Source: Nonomuraea gerenzanensis
GTDB lineage: Bacteria; Actinomycetota; Actinomycetes; Streptosporangiales; Streptosporangiaceae
DNA: 64,000 nucleotides
Assembly: GCF_020215645.1 (NCBI RefSeq)
Contig: NZ_CP084058.1
Location: forward strand, 6,572,001-6,636,000
Reading direction: 5' to 3'
Shown here: positions 15,265 through 23,762 of the stretch, one piece after another
Position numbering within the stretch: position 1 is the first letter of the stretch
Layout of the letters: each line of letters opens with the position of its first letter
Notes under the pieces: generated by a model
Database searches by the model: none
The model's input: only the letters and a program-made list of their open reading frames with translations
Told to the model about the DNA's origin: nothing
Position numbers and translations under genes: made by a program

Positions 15265-16217
15265 GCGGCGTGCTGGTCACCGGCGGCACCGGGAAGACCG
15301 GCAGCGTGCTGGCGGAGCTGCTGCGAGGCAACGGCGTACCGGTCCGGGTGGCCGCTCGTAACCCATCTGCCGGGGATCCTGACGCGGTCCGGTTCGACTG
15401 GAGCGACCCGGGCACGCATCGGGCCGCGCTGCACGCGATGGACCGCGTCTATCTGGTGCCTCCGGTGAACGCCGTGAATCCGATGCCACTGGTCGAGCCG
15501 TTCCTGGACGAGGCGGAGCGGCTCGGCGTGCGCCGCGTGGTGCTCCTCGGCTCCGCCATCGTGCTGCCGAACGCCCCCGGCGCGCTTGAGCTGGCCGCAC
15601 GGGTACGGACCCGGCCCGGGTGGGTCGTGCTGCGCGCGTCCGGGTTCATGCAGAACTTCCTGCGCCCGCATCCGCTGGGCGAGCGGCTCCGGCGGCACGG
15701 CGAGATCCACACCGCCGCCGGTGGCGGCCGGCTGGGCTGGATCGACGCGCGCGACATCGCGGCCGCCGCCTCCGCCCTGCTGACCAACCCCGATGACGGG
15801 TCCAGCGAGAGGCCCAGTGAGAGGCCCAGTGAGAGGCGGGGTGAGAGGCGGGGTGAGAGGCGGGGTGAGAGGCGGGGTGGGTGGCTCAGTGATGGGCCGG
15901 GTGACCGGCGCGACTACCTGCTCACCGGGCCGAAAGCGTTGAGCTACCAGGACGCGGCGGCGATCATCACCGCCCGCACCGGCAGGCCGATCCAGGTGCT
16001 GCCCGTCGACACCGACGAGCTGACGGCCGGTTACCGGGCCGCCGGCATGCCGGCCGAATTCGCCGCCGCCCTCGCCGCCGTGGACGCCGGCCTCAGCGCC
16101 GGCCGGGACGACCTGGTCAGCACCGCGGTGCTGGACCTGACCGGCCGCCCGCCCCGCTCCTTCGACGAGTTCGTCCAGGACCACGCGTCCGAGTGGGCGA
16201 ACGGCGTGGCGCCCTAG
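15261..16217 (+). CDS. NmrA-like NAD(P)-binding protein with in-frame repeat insert
   Basis: A 318-residue atypical SDR. VLVTGGTGKTGSVLAELLRG (residues 4-23) is the GxxGxxG cofactor motif; VRVAARNPSA follows, then RVYLVPPVN, VVLLGSAIVLPN and VVLRASGFMQNFL, as in quinone oxidoreductase/NmrA redox sensors. At about residues 182-217 an arginine-glutamate repeat (SERP/GERR units) interrupts the domain just after SALLTNPDDG. Relatives normally go directly into a short loop and the YLLTGPKALSYQDAA region here seen afterwards, so the repeat appears to be a surface-loop expansion. It is the second gene of the operon with the SnoaL-like protein. Confidence 0.9.
   Translation: MSGVLVTGGTGKTGSVLAELLRGNGVPVRVAARNPSAGDPDAVRFDWSDPGTHRAALHAMDRVYLVPPVNAVNPMPLVEPFLDEAERLGVRRVVLLGSAIVLPNAPGALELAARVRTRPGWVVLRASGFMQNFLRPHPLGERLRRHGEIHTAAGGGRLGWIDARDIAAAASALLTNPDDGSSERPSERPSERRGERRGERRGERRGGWLSDGPGDRRDYLLTGPKALSYQDAAAIITARTGRPIQVLPVDTDELTAGYRAAGMPAEFAAALAAVDAGLSAGRDDLVSTAVLDLTGRPPRSFDEFVQDHASEWANGVAP
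15804..15911 (+). repeat. 12-bp in-frame tandem repeat in the NmrA-like gene
   Basis: Nine consecutive 12-bp units. The first six are nearly identical (AGTGAGAGGCCC or GGTGAGAGGCGG types); the last three have drifted. Each unit encodes four residues (SERP, GERR). Confidence 0.9.
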
Positions 16218-16439
16218 CCCGGTTCTTCGCAGGTAGGTGAATGCTGTCGCTGGCTGGCCGTCTGGATCATGGATTACAACAGCAGCCGGCGCGGCCGGGT
16301 GGGATCGACGTTCAGCAACTCCAGTAGCCGGTTTGCGGAAGGTCGGGGATCAGGACCTGGGGTGGGCTGGTGGCGGTGGCGGAGATGAGCCGGATGCGTT
16401 CCAGGGCGGCGAAGATCAGTCGTCCGATGGGCCGGTCGG

Positions 16440-16680
16440 GGCTCTGCTCGGCCATCTGGTGTGGCGCGATACCAAGGCCGCCCTGCTGATCTCCGACAGG
16501 TCCGTGACCGTGCTGCGGAGAAGCGACGTGATCGTGCAGCGCGGCACCGACCATCGCTGGGAGAACCGCTCGGCCGCCCCGGTGCGGACGGTCTTCGTCA
16601 TGGTCGGCGGCGCGTTCACCCCGGAGCTGCGCGAGACGCTCGGCCCGGTCGTGCGGCTGCTGGACTCCGGTGGGGACCTT
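16440..16680 (+). pseudogene. Cupin-domain C-terminal fragment
   Basis: One plus-strand frame reads VTVLRRSDVIVQRGTDHRWE, NRSAAPVRTVFVMVGGAF and TPELRETLG. This is the second half of a small cupin (the G-D-V-I-V-x-x-G-T-x-H-x-W-x-N metal-binding motif and final strands). The first half is replaced by unrelated sequence and the frame runs on, antisense, into the LuxR gene without its own stop. It cannot encode a full cupin. The interval 16218-16440 shows nothing else I can assign. Confidence 0.55.
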
Positions 16681-16689
16681 CAAGGGCTC

Positions 16690-17820
16690 TCAGACGTGCA
16701 CGATGTCGGCGTCGGGGGCGTGCAGGAGGGGGTTCGCGTGCTCGCCGAACAACCTCGCCACCAGCTCGCCGCGGCTGCTGACGCCCACCTTGGTGAAGAT
16801 CGCCTTGAGATGATCGCGCACCGTGTGCGACGACAGCCGCAGCCGCGTGGCGATCTCCGCGGTGGTGTGCCCGCGCGCCACACATTCGGTCACCTCGCGC
16901 TCGCGCGGCGTCAGCGCGTACGCCTCGACGATGATCGGGACGATCTGCGTCGCCGTCGCCGGCTCGAACACCACCGAGACCGGCCCCGCCTGGCCCCGGC
17001 CGTCCTGCAGCACCGAGGCGTGGATGCTGACCCAGCGCCCGCTCCCGCCGCGCACCCGGATGACGGCGGGGCCGGACTCCCGCTCGGCGGCCACGGCCCT
17101 GGCGCGCGCCACCACCGAGGTGACGGCTCCCGTCCGCAGGCTGACCGTCAGGGGCAGCCAAGGGGAGCCGCCCAGCTCGGCGAGCCAGTGCTCGGCCTGG
17201 GCGTCGGCGAAGATCACCCGGTCGTCGGCGTCGAACAGCGCCGTTCCCGGCGCGTCGAGAGCGCCTGAAGTCCCGCCCTCCTGCCTGCCGGCGACGGCCA
17301 GCCCGGCCAGGCTCAGCGCGATCTCCGGCCCCAGGCCGGCCACGTGCCGCAGGTCGCGCTCGTCGAAGGGCGGCCGGTCGCCGGAGCGGAACAGGTCCAC
17401 CACTCCCCACACGCCCGCGCCGATGCGGAAGGCGGCGCGCAGGTTGTCGGTGTATCCCAGCGGGCGCATGAACTCCCGGAAGCGCACGCTCCTGCCCACG
17501 TTGCCGAGGGTGGCCTGCCGCAGCGTCGCCACGGGGGAGGCCGAGCGGGCGACGTCGCGGAAGGTCAGCACGTCGTGCGCGCCGTACTCACGCCGCCAGT
17601 ACGCCTCGCAGTGCTCCTGGCCGATGTTCTCCACGCGCATGGGCGAGGTCGGCAGGACGGTCGCCGGGTCAGTGCCGATCCAGGCCGCCGCGTCGTAGGG
17701 GACCACGCGGCGCAGGCGGCGCGCGGCCGCAGCGAACACCTCCGACCCCTTGCCCGACACTTCCAGCGCCTGCTCACCGGCGCACGCGCGCACGCCTGCC
17801 AACCCCCCGATGGTGCCCAT
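16690..17820 (-). CDS. LuxR-family regulator with GAF/PAS-like sensor region
   Basis: About 376 residues from ATG 17820; an ATG at 17856 is an alternative and neither has a strong ribosome-binding site. The N-terminal two thirds (RRLRRVVPYDAAAWIGTDPA, GYTDNLRAAFRIGAGVWGVV, LRHVAGLGPEIALSLAGLAV) look like a GAF-type sensor followed by a PAS-like segment (ALFDADDRVIFADAQAEHWL). The C-terminus is a LuxR DNA-binding domain: ALTPREREVTECVARGHTTA then EIATRLRLSSHTVRDHLKAI. There is no receiver domain, so it is not a classical response regulator. Flanked by two pseudogenes; targets unknown. Confidence 0.85.
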   Translation of the reverse strand: MGTIGGLAGVRACAGEQALEVSGKGSEVFAAAARRLRRVVPYDAAAWIGTDPATVLPTSPMRVENIGQEHCEAYWRREYGAHDVLTFRDVARSASPVATLRQATLGNVGRSVRFREFMRPLGYTDNLRAAFRIGAGVWGVVDLFRSGDRPPFDERDLRHVAGLGPEIALSLAGLAVAGRQEGGTSGALDAPGTALFDADDRVIFADAQAEHWLAELGGSPWLPLTVSLRTGAVTSVVARARAVAAERESGPAVIRVRGGSGRWVSIHASVLQDGRGQAGPVSVVFEPATATQIVPIIVEAYALTPREREVTECVARGHTTAEIATRLRLSSHTVRDHLKAIFTKVGVSSRGELVARLFGEHANPLLHAPDADIVHV

Positions 17821-17889
17821 GCCGCCATGGTCGCACGCCGTCCCCCGGGTTCCCATCCCCCGTTCGAGGGGGGTGGGCCGGTACGCCTG

Positions 17890-18740
17890 TCAGGCCGGCT
17901 TCTTCAGCCTGACGGCCTCCTTGAGGAAGACGATGCCGTCGATCTCGCCGAGCCGGGCCGGTTCCGGCGGGAAGCAGGCGAAGTCGGCGGAGGTGCGCCG
18001 GGGGTGGGCTGCGTGAGAGCCTCGGCGAGGCGGCGGGGGTCGACGAGGGAGCGATCCCAGGGGAACGCGGACGGCAGGCCCCCAACGGTGTCCGGGGACG
18101 GGACATCGTCGCCGACCGTGCCGAGGGCCGAGGCCGGGAAGGCGTACCGCCGCCCACATGCGCTCCGGCGATCGCGCCCGCGCTCCACCACTCCAGTGTC
18201 CGGTCACCCAACGACATGGAGGTCTTGTTCCGCTGCAGGTGCAGGTTGCTGGCATGGATGAGGGCCGGGCCCTGCTCGGCGACGGCCCGCAGGTTGCCGG
18301 CCATCATCCCCTCGCGCAGCGCCGACAGCCGGCCCCACCGTCCGGGGAGGCGTCGGCCAGCCAGTGGTGGTGGCGGCGGAGCAGGCCGACGGCGGTGCGC
18401 CCGTACAGCTCCGCCTCCTGGCCTCGTTCGACCACCGCTTGTCCGGGCCCAGTAGCGCGTCGAGCGTCTCAAGTTGTACAGGGGAGCGGGCCGTCCAGGA
18501 CGGTGTGGAGCGCGGTGAGCGCCTCGCGCGGGCTCTCCGCCCAGTACTCCAGCGGGCCGTCGGCCCCGAAGAAGCGGAGCTTCTCCTCATGCTCCTCGTT
18601 GTACGCCCGCATCCAGCTCACCAGCTCGCGGTTGGCCGGGACGGCGCCGAAGTCTTCAATCACCGGTACGGCGATCCGCCGCTCCTCACCCGCCTGACTC
18701 CCGCAGCCGCGGGGGGTGGCGGCCCTGAACACCCCCGGCG
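17890..18740 (-). pseudogene. Erythromycin-esterase-like pseudogene
   Basis: Several minus-strand frames, read in succession from 18740 to 17890, give pieces of the family in correct order: ANRELVSWMRAYNEEHEEKL and RFFGADGPLEYW; LETLDALLGPDKRWSN; LHLQRNKTSMSLGDRTLEWW; PDTVGGLPSAFPWDR; and a C-terminal EIDGIVFLKEAVRLKKP. At least three frameshifts separate them, and the N-terminal catalytic part (the histidine and glutamate region near the start of the family) is missing. Erythromycin esterases hydrolyse macrolide lactones; many homologues are uncharacterised. The gene is dead. Confidence 0.75.
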
Positions 18741-18815
18741 GGTGGGATGGGATCGGCGGCCGCGCCCCGGCATCGTCGATCAGGACGACGACTCACTGAT
18801 CGAAGAGGACGAACG

Positions 18816-20306
18816 ATGCCTATCACTCCTGCTCCCGGCCCCGGCCTCGGCACTGACGGTGGTGGCGGCGGCTTGCGGGCGCTGGGCTCGCGACTCGAAG
18901 GGGTGCTGGTCCTGCCCGGTGACCCGGGCTGGGACGCCGCCCGCGCGGCCTGGCAGCTGGCCGTGGACCAGCGCCCGGCCGCCGTGGTCCTGGCCCGCTC
19001 GGCCGCAGACGTGGCCGCCACCCTGAAGACGGCCCGCGTCTGCGGCCTGCGCGTCGCGCCGCAGTCCAGCGGCCACAACGCCGCCCCGCTCGGACCGTTG
19101 CACGACACCATCCTGCTGCGCACGTTCGAGATGGCGCACGTGCACATCGACCCCGTGCGGCGACTGGCCCGGGTGGGAGCCGGGGTGGTGTGGGCGGAGG
19201 TGAGCGCGGCCGCCGCCAAGCACGGCCTGGCCGGGCTCGCCGGCACCGCCTCCGACGTCGGCGTGGTCGGCTACACCCTGGGCGGCGGCCTGTCCTGGTT
19301 CGCCCGTTCCCACGGCCTGGCCGCCAACCATGTCACCGGTGCCACCGTGGTGACCGCCGACGGCCGCGTGCTGCGTGTGGACGCCGGTCACGAGCCCGAC
19401 CTGTTCTGGGCGATCCGGGGCGGCGGGGGCGCGTACGCGGTCGTGACCGAGCTGGAGTTCGCCCTGTTCCCCATCACCGAGGTGTACGCGGGCGCGCTGT
19501 ACTGGCCGATCGGGCGGGCCGAGGAGGTGCTGCGGCGGTGGCGCGACTGGACCGCCACCGTGCCGGACACGGTCACGTCGCTGGGACGGCTGCTGCGCTT
19601 CCCGCCGCTGGAGGACATCCCGGAGCCCTTCAGGGGCCGCTCGCTGGTCGCCGTCGAAGCAGTCGCCCAGCTCAGCCAGGGGACGCAGCTCAGCCAGGGG
19701 ACGCAGCTCGGCCAGGGCGGCCCGCTGAGCCAGGGCGGCCCGCTGAGCCAGGAAGCGGCCGACGCGCTGCTCGCGCCGCTGCGGGATCTGGGTCCCGAGC
19801 TCGACACCTTCGCGCCCACGCCGCCGTCCCGGCTCGACCTGCTGCACCTGGACCCGCCCGGCCCCACCCCGGCCGCCGGTGACGGCCTCCAGCTCGCCGC
19901 CCTCACCGACGACACACTCGCGGCCCTGCTGGCCGTGGCCGGCGCTGACGCCGACGTCCCGCTGCTGACGGTCGAGGCCCGCCACCTCGGCGGCGCCCTG
20001 GCCCCGGACGCCGCCCGTCCCGGCGGCGCGGTGTCCTCGCTGGACGCGGCCTTCGCCGTCTTCTCCGGCGGCCTCACCTTTGACGCGTCCTCCACGGCCG
20101 CCGTGCACGCGGCTCTCGACACGCTCACCACCGTCCTGGCTCCCTGGCGGGCGCCACTGTCCTACCGCAACTTCACCGAACGGCGGCCGGACGACGGGCT
20201 CGCCTTCGAGCCCGACCAGGTACGGCGACGGCTGCAGCGGATCAAGCAGACCTACGACCCGGGCGACGTGATCAGAGCCAACCATCCGGTCGAGCCCTCC
20301 CGATAG
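18816..20306 (+). CDS. FAD-linked oxidase (berberine-bridge-enzyme type)
   Basis: A 496-residue flavoprotein from ATG 18816 (GAGGA upstream). The PP-loop FAD-binding domain is present: AAVVLARSAADVAATLKTAR, VAPQSSGHNAAPLG (the histidine is the usual 8-alpha covalent FAD attachment), GVVGYTLGGGLSWFAR and the FWAIRGGGGAYAVVTELEFA strand. The second attachment residue, a cysteine in bicovalent relatives (GxC), is absent (GTASDVG), so FAD is probably monocovalent. The C-terminal BBE element is YRNFTERRPDDGLAF then YDPGDVIRANHPV. A repeat tract (LSQGTQ units, about residues 285-314) lies in a loop of the substrate domain. The enzyme probably oxidises an alcohol or sugar. Confidence 0.9.
   Translation: MPITPAPGPGLGTDGGGGGLRALGSRLEGVLVLPGDPGWDAARAAWQLAVDQRPAAVVLARSAADVAATLKTARVCGLRVAPQSSGHNAAPLGPLHDTILLRTFEMAHVHIDPVRRLARVGAGVVWAEVSAAAAKHGLAGLAGTASDVGVVGYTLGGGLSWFARSHGLAANHVTGATVVTADGRVLRVDAGHEPDLFWAIRGGGGAYAVVTELEFALFPITEVYAGALYWPIGRAEEVLRRWRDWTATVPDTVTSLGRLLRFPPLEDIPEPFRGRSLVAVEAVAQLSQGTQLSQGTQLGQGGPLSQGGPLSQEAADALLAPLRDLGPELDTFAPTPPSRLDLLHLDPPGPTPAAGDGLQLAALTDDTLAALLAVAGADADVPLLTVEARHLGGALAPDAARPGGAVSSLDAAFAVFSGGLTFDASSTAAVHAALDTLTTVLAPWRAPLSYRNFTERRPDDGLAFEPDQVRRRLQRIKQTYDPGDVIRANHPVEPSR
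19668..19757 (+). repeat. 18-bp in-frame tandem repeat in the FAD-linked oxidase
   Basis: Five units of 18 bp (19668, 19686, 19704, 19722, 19740). The first two are identical; the others vary at a few positions. They encode QLSQGT, QLSQGT, QLGQGG, PLSQGG, PLSQEA. Confidence 0.9.
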
Positions 20307-20419
20307 CCGCCGTGACCTCGATCACTTCGCGGTCGAGCGCGTATTTCGCCACAGAGCGCCCCCCGGGCCGCTCCCTACCTTCGTTGCCGAACAACCCCAG
20401 ACTCACGGAAAGCACTCCT

Positions 20420-20881
20420 ATGTTCTCTCGTGTCGCCCGCTCGCTCGCCGCCCCCGCCCTGGCCACGCTGGCCGCCATGGCCATCGCCACCTCCACTGCC
20501 ACGCCGGCCTCCGCAGCGACCACCGCCGGGGCCGCCGTCGCCGCCGACAAGCTGGCGTTGTGCAAGCCGGGCATGTTCTGCATCTTCGGCGACACCGGCT
20601 ACCGGGGCCTGTTCTTCGGCAGCGCCACCAACGTCCCGAACGTCGGCACGGCGACCGCGCCGTTCGGCTTCAACATCAACGACCACACGAGCTCGTTCTG
20701 GAACCGCACCGGCCGCACGATGTGCCTGTTCACCCACACCAACTTCAGGACCCCGCTCCAGTGGCAGCGCGCCAACAGCACCGCGATCGCCGTGGGAATC
20801 CCCCCGAACGAGTTCACCCCGAACGTCGGCAAGCTCGCCAACGACGCGACCAGCTCCTTCGCCGCCTGCGCCCAGACCTGA
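20420..20881 (+). CDS. Secreted I36-type peptidase inhibitor, copy 1
   Basis: A 153-residue exported protein from ATG 20420 (GGAAAG upstream). A Sec signal peptide ends at about ATPASAA. The mature part has the inhibitor I36 (SMPI-like) signature CKPGMFCIFGDTGYRG followed by NINDHTSSFWNRTGRTMCLF and spaced cysteines (Cys in CKPG, FCIF, MCLF, AACA) that fit two disulphides. Such proteins inhibit metalloproteases in Streptomyces; target not known here. A paralogue follows 50 bases later. Confidence 0.85.
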   Translation: MFSRVARSLAAPALATLAAMAIATSTATPASAATTAGAAVAADKLALCKPGMFCIFGDTGYRGLFFGSATNVPNVGTATAPFGFNINDHTSSFWNRTGRTMCLFTHTNFRTPLQWQRANSTAIAVGIPPNEFTPNVGKLANDATSSFAACAQT

Positions 20882-20931
20882 CCGCACGACCCCGTCACCA
20901 GCACGTTCACCACAGCACAGAAAGCACTCTC

Positions 20932-21366
20932 ATGATCTCCCGCATCATCCGCCCGCTCGCCGCCGCCGCCTTCGCCGCCCTGGCCGTCGTGGCCGTCTCC
21001 TCCGCCACGCCGGGTCCGGCCGAGGCCGCCGTCGCCGCTGACAAGCGAGCGTTGTGCAAGCCGGGCATGTTCTGCATCTTCGGCGACACCGGCTACCGCG
21101 GCCTGTTCTTCGGCAGCGCCACCAACGTCCCGAACGTCGGCACGGCGACCGCGCCGTTCGGCTTCAACATCAACGACCACACCACCTCGTTCTGGAACCG
21201 CACCAACCGCGACATCTGCATCTACGCCGACACCAACTTCAGGAAGAAGATGTTCTGGCGCGTGAACAACGGCACCCTGGTCGTCGGCCCGGTCGGGGCC
21301 GGGCGCTCCACGTCCAACATCGGCAGCGACACCAACGACAAGCTCAGCTCCTTCGGCCCCTGCTGA
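20932..21366 (+). CDS. Secreted I36-type peptidase inhibitor, copy 2
   Basis: A 144-residue paralogue of the preceding gene, from ATG 20932. A separate Sec signal (PLAAAAFAALAVVAVSSATP) is followed by the same I36 core, then a diverged C-terminal half (RDICIYADTNFRKKMFWRVN) ending in FGPC. DNA of the core (about 21049-21184) is almost identical to 20555-20690, while signal and tail differ strongly. Same four-cysteine layout. Probably co-transcribed with copy 1. Confidence 0.85.
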   Translation: MISRIIRPLAAAAFAALAVVAVSSATPGPAEAAVAADKRALCKPGMFCIFGDTGYRGLFFGSATNVPNVGTATAPFGFNINDHTTSFWNRTNRDICIYADTNFRKKMFWRVNNGTLVVGPVGAGRSTSNIGSDTNDKLSSFGPC

Positions 21367-21390
21367 CCGCCGTAACGGCAAGTCTCACCA

Positions 21391-21439
21391 GGAGGCCCGC
21401 CGCCCGCCGTCGTGAGGATGGCGCGCGGCGGGCTCCTCC
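21391..21439. terminator. Candidate terminator hairpin after the inhibitor pair
   Basis: GGAGGCCCGCCGC (21391-21403) pairs with GCGGCGGGCTCCTCC (21425-21439) with one bulge, 25 bases after the second inhibitor stop. It is GC-rich without a T-tract, common for actinobacterial terminators. Confidence 0.5.
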
Positions 21440-21649
21440 ACGCCTTCCAGCAGACCGCGCCAGCGAGACCCGAGACGACGCCGAAAGCCTCAGGCGTCGA
21501 TGGGGCGCGGGCGGGAGCCGGAGAGTACGCGTACGCGGTGGCGCCCGTGCCGGCGACGGCGATCGTGGGGGCGCTGCCGGGGTGAGGCGTCGCTGACCCT
21601 GACGATGGCGGGCACTTACCCGCAGGTCCCGGCCCGCATGAGGCTGTGC

Positions 21650-21785
21650 GGGCCAGGGACATCAGCCGGATGACGTCGTTGCGGTTGCCGCCGGTCAGGG
21701 AGACGGCCAGGGGGAGGCCTCCCCCTTCGGTGATGACGTGGTGTTTCGAGCCCGGCTTGGCGCGGTCGACCGGGCTCGGATCGGT
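21650..21785 (-). mobile_element. IS5-type transposase fragment
   Basis: A minus-strand frame reads DPSPVDRAKPGSKHHVITEG then GGLPLAVSLTGGNRNDVIRL. This is the DDE core of IS5-family (IS1182/IS4-like) transposases, where PGSKHH precedes the first strand and G-N-x-N-D-V-x-x-L follows. Only about 45 residues remain and no terminal repeats were found. It lies in the middle of a region with no intact gene (21440-21860). Confidence 0.65.
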
Positions 21786-21859
21786 TCTGGGCCGCCCTTG
21801 AGCGCCCGGGTTGGCAGCTTGTGTGCGTCTTGTCGCTGGAGGTTTGCCGTCGAAGGCGA

Positions 21860-22060
21860 TCAGTCGCTGCTGAGCACGCCGGCGTTCTGGCAGGCGGTCA
21901 GGCGCCACTGCCCGTCCTCCTTGGCCATGACGAACAGTGGCGTGCCCACCTCCTCCGTCCCGTCGGGGTTCCGATGGACCTGGCGCACCTTCACGGCTGC
22001 GACGTCGGGACGGATGAACAGAAGGTGTTCGACCTCGAACGTGACCGTCGCGCCCTGCAT
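21860..22060 (-). pseudogene. SgcJ/EcaC-type NTF2-fold protein, C-terminal remnant
   Basis: Sixty-six codons: MQGATVTFEVEHLLFIRPDV, AAVKVRQVHRNPDGTEEVGT, PLFVMAKEDGQWRLTACQNA. This is the last half of the SgcJ/EcaC oxidoreductase family, which has a SnoaL-like fold and usually runs to about 130 residues. The N-terminal helices are missing and the internal methionine has no ribosome-binding site. It is probably a deletion remnant, although a short product cannot be excluded. Confidence 0.55.
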
Positions 22061-22181
22061 CGGGACGTCATGGCGGCGCCGATGGGGCCCTTGCCGGGGT
22101 GCAGGTCCGGCATGGCGGCCACGTGCGAGGCGAAGACGGTGACCGTGGGAACCCGTCCCACGGCCGTGCGTGTCAGCTCGT

Positions 22182-23654
22182 CTACTGCCCGAACACCTCC
22201 TGCACGAGCCGCTGCAGGGCCTGCTGGAACGCCCCGCTCAGGGACAGCGCGGCGTCGTCCACGTAGTTCAGCGCCGCGGTCAGGGTCTTGCTCCCGTCGG
22301 GCAGGCTGAACATCAGCGCCGCGTGACCGGCGGCGCCGCCGTTGTGGGTGATGAGGGTGCCGCCGCCCGGCGCCTGCTGCACGAACACGCCCAGGCCGTA
22401 GCTGGCCTTCGACTCCGGCGTGAACATCTCGGCCAGCAGCTCGGCCGGCACCAGCTTGCCGCCCACCAGCGCGGTGATGAACGTCTGCAGGTCCCGGGTG
22501 GTGGAGATCATGTCGCCGCCGCTGGAGATCCAGGACGGGTTCAGCCGGGTGACGTCGATGGTCTCGGTCCGGCCGTCCTCCTCGTAGCGGTAGTAGGCGT
22601 GCGTGTGCGGGGCGGGGATGTCCGTCTCCGCGAACGGCTGGACGGTGCCGGTCAGCCCGAGCGGCTCGAGGATCAGCCGCCGCATCTCCTCGGCGATGGA
22701 ACGGCCGGTGACCTTCTCGATCAGCAGCCGGGCCAGCACGTAGTTGGTGTTGGCGTAGCTCCAGTCGGTGCCCGGCTCGAAGCGGGCGGGCTTGGACAGC
22801 GCGAAGCGCACCAGCTCTTCCGGCTGGTAGGTGTGGAAGCGGCTGTCCACCCACTCCTTGCCCGAGGTGGTGGCGGGGGTGCCCGGCACGAACGTGCCGT
22901 CCTCGTAGTACTCGCCGGTGAAGTTGAACACGCCGCTGGTGTGCTGCAGCAGCATCCGCACGGTGATCCGCTCGTCCAGCCCGAACTCGGGCAGGTAGCC
23001 GGCGACCGGGTTGTCCAGCCCGATCCTGCCCTCGGCCACGAGCTGCAGCACCACGGTCGCGGTGAAGGTCTTGGTGTTGCTGCCGATCCTGACGTGCCCG
23101 TCCACCGGCGGCTCGGCGGTGCCGCCCAGCTCGGCGAGGCCGGCGCCGGCGGTCCACTCGCCCTGCTCGTCGCGCAGGCGCAGCGCCACGCCGACGAAAC
23201 CGGAGTCGACCATCTCCTGCATGATCTTACGCAGCTCGGGGCGGTCCTGCTCGGCGGCAGCGTCGAGGGTTTCGGTGATCTTGCGGGCCATCTCCGCCAT
23301 GGCCGGGCCGGGCGCGCCCTGCTGGGGCCGGGTGGCCGCTTCGACGGCGACCAGGACGGTGCGGCGGAAGTTGTCGGCCTCGGCCGGCGCGTGCTCCTTG
23401 AGCAGTTTCACGGAGGCGGTCAGCGCGGGCAGCACCTCGTCGGCGAGCGCGGCGGTGGTCTTGACGGCCAGTCCCTTGGGCGCCTTGGCCAGCACGTGCC
23501 CGACCAGGCCGGTCGCGGAGGTCAGGGCGATGGAGCCCTCGGTGGCGGCCTTGTGCGGCGAGCCGGCCGCGCCGGCGGCGGTCATCAGCGACACCGCGCC
23601 CCAGGCGGCGGTCCGCAGGGTGTGCTGGTCCTGCTCGGAAAGGGTGACGGACAT
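22182..23654 (-). CDS. Serine hydrolase (beta-lactamase fold) fused to an N-terminal helical domain
   Basis: A 490-residue protein from ATG 23654 with AAGGAG upstream. Residues 1 to about 130 (SEQDQHTLRTAAWGAVSLMT, AGSPHKAATEGSIALTSATG, AEADNFRRTVLVAVEAATRP) match an actinobacterial family of about 140 residues that I know only as a stand-alone protein of unknown function. From about residue 138 a complete PF00144-type hydrolase follows: S192-N-T-K195, YANTNY (YxN) and a late THNGGAAGHAALMF (HxG). The catalytic part closely resembles the exported hydrolase at 26133-27329. There is no signal peptide, so this enzyme should be cytoplasmic unless the N-domain directs it. The fusion is the unusual feature. 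Confidence 0.88.
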   Translation of the reverse strand: MSVTLSEQDQHTLRTAAWGAVSLMTAAGAAGSPHKAATEGSIALTSATGLVGHVLAKAPKGLAVKTTAALADEVLPALTASVKLLKEHAPAEADNFRRTVLVAVEAATRPQQGAPGPAMAEMARKITETLDAAAEQDRPELRKIMQEMVDSGFVGVALRLRDEQGEWTAGAGLAELGGTAEPPVDGHVRIGSNTKTFTATVVLQLVAEGRIGLDNPVAGYLPEFGLDERITVRMLLQHTSGVFNFTGEYYEDGTFVPGTPATTSGKEWVDSRFHTYQPEELVRFALSKPARFEPGTDWSYANTNYVLARLLIEKVTGRSIAEEMRRLILEPLGLTGTVQPFAETDIPAPHTHAYYRYEEDGRTETIDVTRLNPSWISSGGDMISTTRDLQTFITALVGGKLVPAELLAEMFTPESKASYGLGVFVQQAPGGGTLITHNGGAAGHAALMFSLPDGSKTLTAALNYVDDAALSLSGAFQQALQRLVQEVFGQ

Positions 23655-23762
23655 GGCTGCATGCTCCTTGGACGCTTGTGTGTGATGTTCATTGCAATGG
23701 ACGGCGCTGATACCGGGCCGTCGTGCTCCTGACGTGGCGCGCTCCGGCCGGCGTTCGCCGTG

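Noticed and set aside
15804-15911. Possible CRISPR-like array (regular short repeats)
   Set aside because: The units are contiguous 12-mers without spacers and are translated in frame. It is a coding minisatellite.
23676-23762. CATTGCAATG palindrome upstream of the fused serine hydrolase as an operator
   Set aside because: A 10-bp palindrome alone, without a second copy or adjacent regulator, is too weak to call.
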